Shown: in pieces, positions 58,696 to 64,000 of the stretch
How positions within the stretch are numbered: the stretch's first letter is position 1
Layout of the letters: every line of letters begins with the position of its first letter
NCBI RefSeq assembly: GCF_000430805.1
Contig: NZ_AUMS01000001.1
Coordinates: 62,001 to 126,000 of the forward strand
Source of the DNA: Chitinilyticum aquatile DSM 21506
Lineage (GTDB): Bacteria > Pseudomonadota > Gammaproteobacteria > Burkholderiales > Chitinibacteraceae
Length of the DNA stretch: 64,000 bases
Direction of reading: 5' to 3'
The notes under the pieces: generated by a model
Databases searched by the model: none
What the model saw: only the letters and a program-made list of their open reading frames with translations
What the model was told of the DNA's origin: nothing
Program-made: the position numbers and the translations under genes

Positions 58696-59739
58696 TCAGC
58701 CCGCCCGATGCACCACTGCCTGCTGATTGAACAGCTCCAGCCATTTCTTGACACGCTGGGCATCGCCGATGCGTGACTGTTTGCCGTCCGAATCCATCAG
58801 CACCATGACAACCGGTGCGCCATTGATCATGGCCTGCATGACCAGGCAGCGGCCAGCTTCGCTGATGTAGCCGGTTTTGGTCAGGCTGATTTCCCAGTCT
58901 TCCGATTTGACGAGCGGATTGGTGTTGCGGAAGGTGAGTTCGCGTCCGCTGAGATTGGAGGTCAGGATGTACTCGCTGCTGGTGGAAAATTGCTGGATTT
59001 CCGGATAGCGGGCTGCGGCTTTCACCATCAGCGCCAGATCGCGCGGCGTGGATACATTGCCCGGATTCAGACCGTTGCTGTCCAGAAAGCGCGTGTGAGT
59101 CATCCCCAGTTGCAGGGCTTTCTCGTTCATTTTCTGGAGGAATGCTGCCCGGCCGCCCGGGTAGTGGCGCCCAAGCGCAGACGCGGCACGGTTTTCTGAC
59201 GACATCAGCGCCAGCAGCAGCATTTCCCCGCGGGTCAGCTCGGTGCCGACGGCCAGGCGGGAGGTGGTGTTTTTCAGATAGTCGATGTCATCGTCATTGA
59301 TGGTGAGCAGCTCGTTGAGCGGCAGCTTGGCATCCAGCACCACCATTGCCGTCATCACCTTGGTGATCGAGGCAATCGGTGTCGGACGATCGGCATTTTT
59401 CTCGTACATGATCTGGCCGTTGAGCGCGTTCATGATCAGCGCATTGGCCGAACGCAGGCCGGGGTTGTCCAGCGTGCTCTCTGTTGCCACTACTCGTGTT
59501 ACCGCGACTTCACTACGCGCTTTGGCAACGGCTTCCTTCTTGACTGATGTCTTGCTCTTCTTTGATTTTTCGGCGGTTTTGGTTTTCTTATTCTTGCTCG
59601 CCGTCTGTGATTTACTCGACGACGACGCTTTGGTCTGTTTGGATTTACTGGTCGAGGAGGGGGTGCCGGATGCATGGGCGGTGATCGCCAGGCTGGCGCT
59701 CACGATCAGGGTAAAAACACGAAGCAAGGCTTTTTGCAT
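58696..59739 (-). CDS. pbpG: D-alanyl-D-alanine endopeptidase, PBP7 type
   Basis: Periplasmic low-molecular-weight penicillin-binding protein that cleaves peptidoglycan cross-links. 347 aa: signal peptide to about residue 24 (AHAS), a Lys/Ser/Thr-rich segment of about 55 residues, then the S11 domain with SxxK in ASITKVMTA (about residue 125), SEN in SSENRAAS and KTG in TKTGYIS. It has no C-terminal amphipathic anchor, as in PBP7. Confidence 0.92.
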   Translation of the reverse strand: MQKALLRVFTLIVSASLAITAHASGTPSSTSKSKQTKASSSSKSQTASKNKKTKTAEKSKKSKTSVKKEAVAKARSEVAVTRVVATESTLDNPGLRSANALIMNALNGQIMYEKNADRPTPIASITKVMTAMVVLDAKLPLNELLTINDDDIDYLKNTTSRLAVGTELTRGEMLLLALMSSENRAASALGRHYPGGRAAFLQKMNEKALQLGMTHTRFLDSNGLNPGNVSTPRDLALMVKAAARYPEIQQFSTSSEYILTSNLSGRELTFRNTNPLVKSEDWEISLTKTGYISEAGRCLVMQAMINGAPVVMVLMDSDGKQSRIGDAQRVKKWLELFNQQAVVHRAG

Positions 59740-59890
59740 CGTCGACTCCAAAAAACAACGCGTATCAGTTCTTACTGATTTTACGCACGAATCCGGCAAA
59801 TGTCATGTTAAAACAAGGGTTATGAAATGAATCTGCAGATTCAACTTTAGAATTTCATCGCGCTTTCATCACCTGAATGTGTTGTGAATG

Positions 59891-59918
59891 TTGCAATGCA
59901 CAAGTTGCTTGCTAGAAT
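59891..59918 (+). promoter_or_regulatory. Promoter of phaC
   Basis: TTGCAA (59891-59896), a 16-bp spacer and TAGAAT (59913-59918) lie 34 nt before the phaC GTG. Confidence 0.6.
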
Positions 59919-59951
59919 CAATTGCTGCCCTTAATCGCAACGGAGAAGATT

Positions 59952-61676
59952 GTGCTGTCAAACCCTGCCCTGGATACCTTTTTCAAACAGTTGACTCTGG
60001 CCAACCAGCAATGGATGCAAGGCTGGATCAACTCGAGCAATGCCACGGCAACCCCGGCCCAGCCGGTCACCATGATGCATGACCTGATCCAGCATTTTTC
60101 CCAGACGCACGGGCAATGGCTGGAGCATCACACCAATTACTACCAGCAGCACCTGGATCTCTGGCTGGGGATGATCGGTGCGAAACCGGCTGCTGAAAAA
60201 GTGGCTCATGACAAGAATGATCGCCGCTTCAAGGCCCCGGAATGGGAAACCCCGCTGTTTGATTACATCAAGCAGAATTACCTGATTACCAGTCAGTGGC
60301 TGATGAATCTTGCTGATACCAGTCATTCTGATGATGCTACCCGCGAAAAAATCGCCTTTTTCACCCGCCAGTTTGTCGATGCCATCAGCCCGTCCAATTT
60401 TGCGCTGACCAATCCGGAGGTCCTCAAGCGCGCGGTGGAAACCAAGGGTGAAAGCTTGCAGGAAGGGATGAAGAAGCTGCTGGCCGATATGGAGCGCGGC
60501 ACGATCACGATGACCGACGAAGAAAAGTTTGAAGTCGGCGGCAATCTGGCCATTACTCCGGGCAGCGTCATTTTCGAGAACGAACTCTTCCAGCTCATCC
60601 AGTACGCGGCCTCGACCCCCAAGGTCTACGATCGCCCCTTGCTGGTGGTGCCGCCTTGCGTGAACAAGTACTACATCATGGATCTGCAGCCGGACAATTC
60701 CATGATGCGCTACATCGTCAGCCAGGGTTACACGACCTATCTGGTGTCATGGAAATCCATCACGCCGGAACTTGGCCACCTGCGCTGGGATGATTACATC
60801 GAAATGGGGGTGCTGGAAGCTGCCCGCGTCGTGCGCGAAGCATCCGGTCGCGACAAGATGAATGTGCTCTCGTTCTGCATTGGCGGTGAACTGGTGACGA
60901 CGTCCATCCCGGTCATGCAGCACCGCGGTCTTGACTGGTTCGAATCCGTTACGCTGATGACGGTGATGCTCGATCACACTGAGCCGGGCGATATCAAGCA
61001 CTGCTTCGACTGGAATACGGTCATCCAGCGCGAAACCCAGATGGCGCGCGGTGGCGTGGTGTCCGGCAAGGAGCTGGCCCGCACGTTTGCCTCGCTGCGT
61101 GCCAACGATCTGATCTGGAATTACGTCGTCAACAATTACCTGAAAGGCCAGACCCCGCCGCCGTTTGACCTGTTGTACTGGAACAACGACGGCGCCAACC
61201 TCGCGCTGCCGATGCATACCTTCTTCCTGCGCAACATGTATCTGGAAAACAACCTCACCAAACCGAACTCATTCAGCCTGTGCGGAGTGCCGATTGACCT
61301 GACCAAGGTTGATTTGCCCACCTACATTTTTGCCGCCCGCGAGGATCACATCGTTCCCTGGCAATCGGCATATCACACCACTGGCATCTTCAGCGGCCCG
61401 ATCCGCTTCGTGCTGGGCGCGTCCGGCCATATCGCCGGCGCGATCAATCCGGTGACGACCAACAAGCGCAATTACTGGATCAACGAAAACTTGCCAAAAG
61501 ACCCTGAGCAGTGGTTTGAAGGTGCGGAATCCCGCCCGGGCAGCTGGTGGCAGGACTGGACGCAATGGCTGGTGCAGCACTCCGGCGCGCAGGTTGCTGC
61601 TCCCAAGAAGCCGGGCACTGCCAAATTCAAGGAGATCGAGCCGGCTCCAGGTCGCTATGTGAAAGAGCGCATTTAA
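59952..61676 (+). CDS. phaC: Class I polyhydroxyalkanoate synthase
   Basis: Polymerises hydroxyacyl-CoA into storage polyester granules. 574 aa from the GTG at 59952, which has GGAGAAG just upstream; the TTG at 59922 is less likely. The nucleophile box is SFCIGG (Cys near 310; the usual first Gly is Ser here), the Asp is in REDHIVPW and the His in ASGHIAG. phaA follows 85 nt downstream; no phaB or phasin gene is in the window. Confidence 0.94.
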   Translation: MLSNPALDTFFKQLTLANQQWMQGWINSSNATATPAQPVTMMHDLIQHFSQTHGQWLEHHTNYYQQHLDLWLGMIGAKPAAEKVAHDKNDRRFKAPEWETPLFDYIKQNYLITSQWLMNLADTSHSDDATREKIAFFTRQFVDAISPSNFALTNPEVLKRAVETKGESLQEGMKKLLADMERGTITMTDEEKFEVGGNLAITPGSVIFENELFQLIQYAASTPKVYDRPLLVVPPCVNKYYIMDLQPDNSMMRYIVSQGYTTYLVSWKSITPELGHLRWDDYIEMGVLEAARVVREASGRDKMNVLSFCIGGELVTTSIPVMQHRGLDWFESVTLMTVMLDHTEPGDIKHCFDWNTVIQRETQMARGGVVSGKELARTFASLRANDLIWNYVVNNYLKGQTPPPFDLLYWNNDGANLALPMHTFFLRNMYLENNLTKPNSFSLCGVPIDLTKVDLPTYIFAAREDHIVPWQSAYHTTGIFSGPIRFVLGASGHIAGAINPVTTNKRNYWINENLPKDPEQWFEGAESRPGSWWQDWTQWLVQHSGAQVAAPKKPGTAKFKEIEPAPGRYVKERI

Positions 61677-61761
61677 TCTTGCACCAAAATTCTAGTTGTG
61701 ATGTAGTTAATTACCAATACCTGACTCTCTATAGAAATATTCATAAAAACGGAGTTTTAAT

Positions 61762-62943
61762 ATGACTGATATCGTGATCGTTGCTGCGCAGCGTACGGCC
61801 CTCGGTAACTTTGGCGGTAGCCTTGCCAAGGTATCTGCCCCTGAACTGGGTGCCATCATCATTCGCGACCTGCTCGCCAAAACCGGCGTTGCGCCGGAAG
61901 CGGTCAGCGAAGTGATCATGGGCAATGTGTTGACTGCCGGCCTTGGCCAGAATCCAGCGCGCCAGGCCTTGCGCAAGGCAGGTATTCCCGATGCCGTTCC
62001 TGCCCTGACCATCAACCAGGTCTGCGGCTCCGGTCTCAAGGCCGTCGCACTGGGCATGCAGTCCATCCTGTCCGGCGACAATGAAATCGTCATTGCCGGT
62101 GGTCAGGAAAACATGAGCGCCTCGCCGCACTTGCTCAATGGCAGCCGTGACGGCTTCCGCATGGGCAATGCCTCGCTGGTGGACAGCATGGTGTACGACG
62201 GCCTGACCGACGTGTATCAGGGCTACCACATGGGTGTCACCGCTGAAAACATCGCCAAAAAATACGGCATTACCCGTGAAGAGCAGGATGCACTGGCCCT
62301 GGCCAGCCAGCAAAAAGCAGCCGCAGCACAAGCTGCCGGTCGCTTTGCGGATGAAATCACTCCGGTCGTGATTCCGCAGAAAAAGGGTGATCCGGTGGTG
62401 TTTGCCAGCGATGAATTCATCAAGACCAATGTGACGGCAGAAGGGCTGGGCAAGCTGCGGGCGGCCTTTGACAAGGAAGGCACCGTCACCGCCGGCAATG
62501 CATCGGGCATCAATGACGGCGCTGCTGCCGTCATGCTGATGACGGCTGAAAAAGCTGCCGCACTGGGCCTGAAGCCGCTGGCGACGATCCGTGCCGCTGC
62601 CTCCGCCGGTGTTGATCCGAGCATCATGGGCATGGGTCCGGTACCGGCCACCAAGCGTGTGCTGGAGCGTGCCGGCTGGAAGCTGGAAGAGGTTGACCTG
62701 ATCGAGGCCAACGAAGCCTTTGCCGCCCAGGCGCTGGGTGTGGCCCGCGAAATGCAGTGGGATATGGACAAGGTGAACGTGAACGGCGGTGCGATTGCAC
62801 TGGGCCACCCGATCGGTGCGTCCGGTTGCCGCGTGCTGGTCACCCTGCTGCACGAAATGGTGCGCCGTGACGCCAAGAAGGGCATCGCCACCTTGTGTAT
62901 CGGCGGCGGCATGGGGGTTGCGCTGGCGGTCGAGCGCAACTGA
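61762..62943 (+). CDS. phaA: Acetyl-CoA acetyltransferase (beta-ketothiolase)
   Basis: Condenses two acetyl-CoA to acetoacetyl-CoA. 393 aa, with the active-site Cys in [11 protein letters not shown] (about 88), the catalytic His in [10 protein letters not shown] (about 348) and Cys in CIGGGMG (about 378). Its place next to phaC supports the PHA role over fatty-acid oxidation. Confidence 0.93.
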   Translation: MTDIVIVAAQRTALGNFGGSLAKVSAPELGAIIIRDLLAKTGVAPEAVSEVIMGNVLTAGLGQNPARQALRKAGIPDAVPALTINQVCGSGLKAVALGMQSILSGDNEIVIAGGQENMSASPHLLNGSRDGFRMGNASLVDSMVYDGLTDVYQGYHMGVTAENIAKKYGITREEQDALALASQQKAAAAQAAGRFADEITPVVIPQKKGDPVVFASDEFIKTNVTAEGLGKLRAAFDKEGTVTAGNASGINDGAAAVMLMTAEKAAALGLKPLATIRAAASAGVDPSIMGMGPVPATKRVLERAGWKLEEVDLIEANEAFAAQALGVAREMQWDMDKVNVNGGAIALGHPIGASGCRVLVTLLHEMVRRDAKKGIATLCIGGGMGVALAVERN

Positions 62944-62956
62944 GGTAGCCTCTGCC

Positions 62957-62992
62957 CATGAAAAAGACCCGCTGCGGCGGGTTTTTTTCATG
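62957..62992 (+). terminator. Intrinsic terminator of phaA
   Basis: ACCCGC pairs with GCGGGT across a TGCG loop, extended by AT-rich arms (CATGAAAAA with TTTTTTTCATG). The last base is the first G of repeat copy K. Confidence 0.85.
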
Positions 62993-63052
62993 GGTATATG
63001 ATCGTAGCCATTTCAGATCTGGGGCTGTATGGGTATACCCATGCTCTTGTTG
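62992..63052 (+). repeat. 61-nt palindromic intergenic element, copy K
   Basis: It has GGGTAT, GTAGCC and TATACC in the right columns; the middle arm is GGGGCTGTATGGG. The right end is weak (TTGTTG). It begins on the last base of the phaA terminator. Confidence 0.7.
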
Positions 63053-63152
63053 CTTCAGTCTCGTTGCGATAATCCCGCGTGCGGGAAGTCGCCATACGTG
63101 CTCTTGACGCATTTGCTAGAATTGCTGTTTTGCCAACGCCGGACTGCCACTC

Positions 63153-64000
63153 ATGCTGTCGCTCTACAACACCCTTAGCCGCCAGAAAGAAGTCTTCAAG
63201 CCGATTACCCCCGGACACGTGAACATGTACGTGTGCGGCATGACGGTGTACGACTACTGTCACATCGGGCATGCGCGCATGGTGGTGGTGTTCGACATGG
63301 TGGCGCGCTGGCTGCGCAGTTCGGGCTACCACGTGAACTACGTGCGCAACATCACGGACATCGACGACAAGATCATCAAGCGGGCCGTGGAAAACGGCGA
63401 GCCCATCCAGAACCTGACCGAGCGCTTCATTGCGGCGATGAACGAGGATTTTGCCGCACTCGGCGTCATCCGTCCCGATCATGAGCCCAAAGCGACCGAG
63501 CATGTTGGTGGCATGCAGGCCATTATTGGCAAACTGTTTGACAAGGGCATCGCCTACAGCGCGCCGAATGGCGACGTGTATTACTCCGTGAAGGATTTCG
63601 ATGGCTACGGCAAGCTCTCGCGCAAGGATTTCGACGAGCAGCGCGCGGGCGAGCGGGTAGAAGTCGATCCCAACAAGCGTGACCCGCGTGATTTCGTGCT
63701 GTGGAAGGCCGCAAAGGCCGATGAGCCGGCTGAGGTGAAATGGGATTCGCCCTGGGGCAAGGGGCGTCCGGGCTGGCATATCGAATGTTCGGCAATGAGC
63801 TGCCACCATCTGGGCGAGCATTTCGACATTCACGGTGGTGGCGAGGATCTGCAATTCCCGCACCATGAAAATGAAATCGCGCAAAGCGAAGGTGCGCACG
63901 GCCACCAGTATGTGAATTACTGGCTGCACAACGGGTTCATCAACGTCGACAACGAGAAGATGTCGAAGAGCCTGGGCAACTTCTTCATCATTCGTGACGT
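63153..64000 (+). CDS. cysS: Cysteinyl-tRNA synthetase (3' partial)
   Basis: Charges tRNA-Cys. The first 282 codons are present and the frame runs off the window. The zinc Cys is in [11 protein letters not shown], the HIGH signature is CHIGHARM, a second zinc region is [12 protein letters not shown], and KMSKS is at the right edge (EKMSKSLGN). The ATG at 63153 gives the usual start MLSLYNTLS. Confidence 0.95.
   Translation, partial: MLSLYNTLSRQKEVFKPITPGHVNMYVCGMTVYDYCHIGHARMVVVFDMVARWLRSSGYHVNYVRNITDIDDKIIKRAVENGEPIQNLTERFIAAMNEDFAALGVIRPDHEPKATEHVGGMQAIIGKLFDKGIAYSAPNGDVYYSVKDFDGYGKLSRKDFDEQRAGERVEVDPNKRDPRDFVLWKAAKADEPAEVKWDSPWGKGRPGWHIECSAMSCHHLGEHFDIHGGGEDLQFPHHENEIAQSEGAHGHQYVNYWLHNGFINVDNEKMSKSLGNFFIIRD

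Noticed and set aside
63104-63122. TTGACG and TAGAAT before cysS as a promoter
   Set aside because: The boxes are only 7 bp apart, too close for one promoter.

Overview
The window is a 64 kb piece of a high-GC betaproteobacterial chromosome, most likely from the order Neisseriales. That placement is inferred from gene content and order: tRNA-Leu/tig/clpP/clpX/lon/hup/tRNA-Asp/ppiD, surE/pcm/nlpD/rpoS, and ccoNOQP with ccoGH and ccoIS. I saw no prophage, insertion sequence, CRISPR array, rRNA or secretion cluster. The content is core housekeeping and respiratory genes plus a few uncharacterised ones.

Layout: 1-9.3 kb holds a cut-off ferric-reductase-like flavoprotein, a small Ala-rich protein, two orphan periplasmic binding proteins, a degenerate HD-GYP protein, an HDOD protein, an rRNA pseudouridine synthase coupled to a CDF metal exporter, and a CorC-like transporter. 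9.5-16.5 kb (all minus) holds argD, rlmM, an orphan histidine kinase, an operon of ferredoxin, alpha/beta hydrolase and CbiM-like permease, and an unknown 371-aa protein. 16.6-19.5 kb holds a candidate small RNA, dapD, dapC and msrA. 19.5-30.8 kb (minus) is the cbb3 oxidase region: mdfA, ccoH, ccoG, ccoPQON behind an FNR-type promoter, ccoS, ccoI, then an HDOD protein and an amino-acid binding protein. 30.9-34.5 kb holds sufE/sufS, nudB, a 2-hydroxyacid dehydrogenase and glnB. 34.7-43.2 kb is the protein quality-control run (tig, clpP, clpX, lon, hup, ppiD) flanked by tRNA genes. 43.2-50 kb holds a LysR regulator, acnB, a Rieske oxygenase, a secreted Asn-rich protein and a DMT permease. 50-54.5 kb is surE/pcm/nlpD/rpoS and a hydrolase-fold protein lacking its nucleophile. 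54.6-64 kb holds acyP, dnaE, a YjfB-like protein, pbpG, phaC, phaA and the 5' part of cysS.

The most unusual signal is not a gene. Ten copies of a 61-nt imperfect palindromic element lie between genes, about one per 6 kb. They align essentially without gaps: GGGTAT at columns 1-6, GTAGCC at 13-18, GGCTAC at 32-37, TATAC at 43-47 and TGTATTG at 55-61. All ten point the same way on the + strand whatever the direction of the flanking genes, all sit next to a gene 3' end, and three directly abut an intrinsic terminator. I know of no named family matching this; REP-like elements are the closest analogy. Other regulatory signals are a class II FNR promoter for ccoN, a leaderless nudB promoter overlapping the sufS start codon, a perfect AT palindrome before ccoG, a perfect dyad before acnB, and a promoter-terminator pair with no ORF before dapD.
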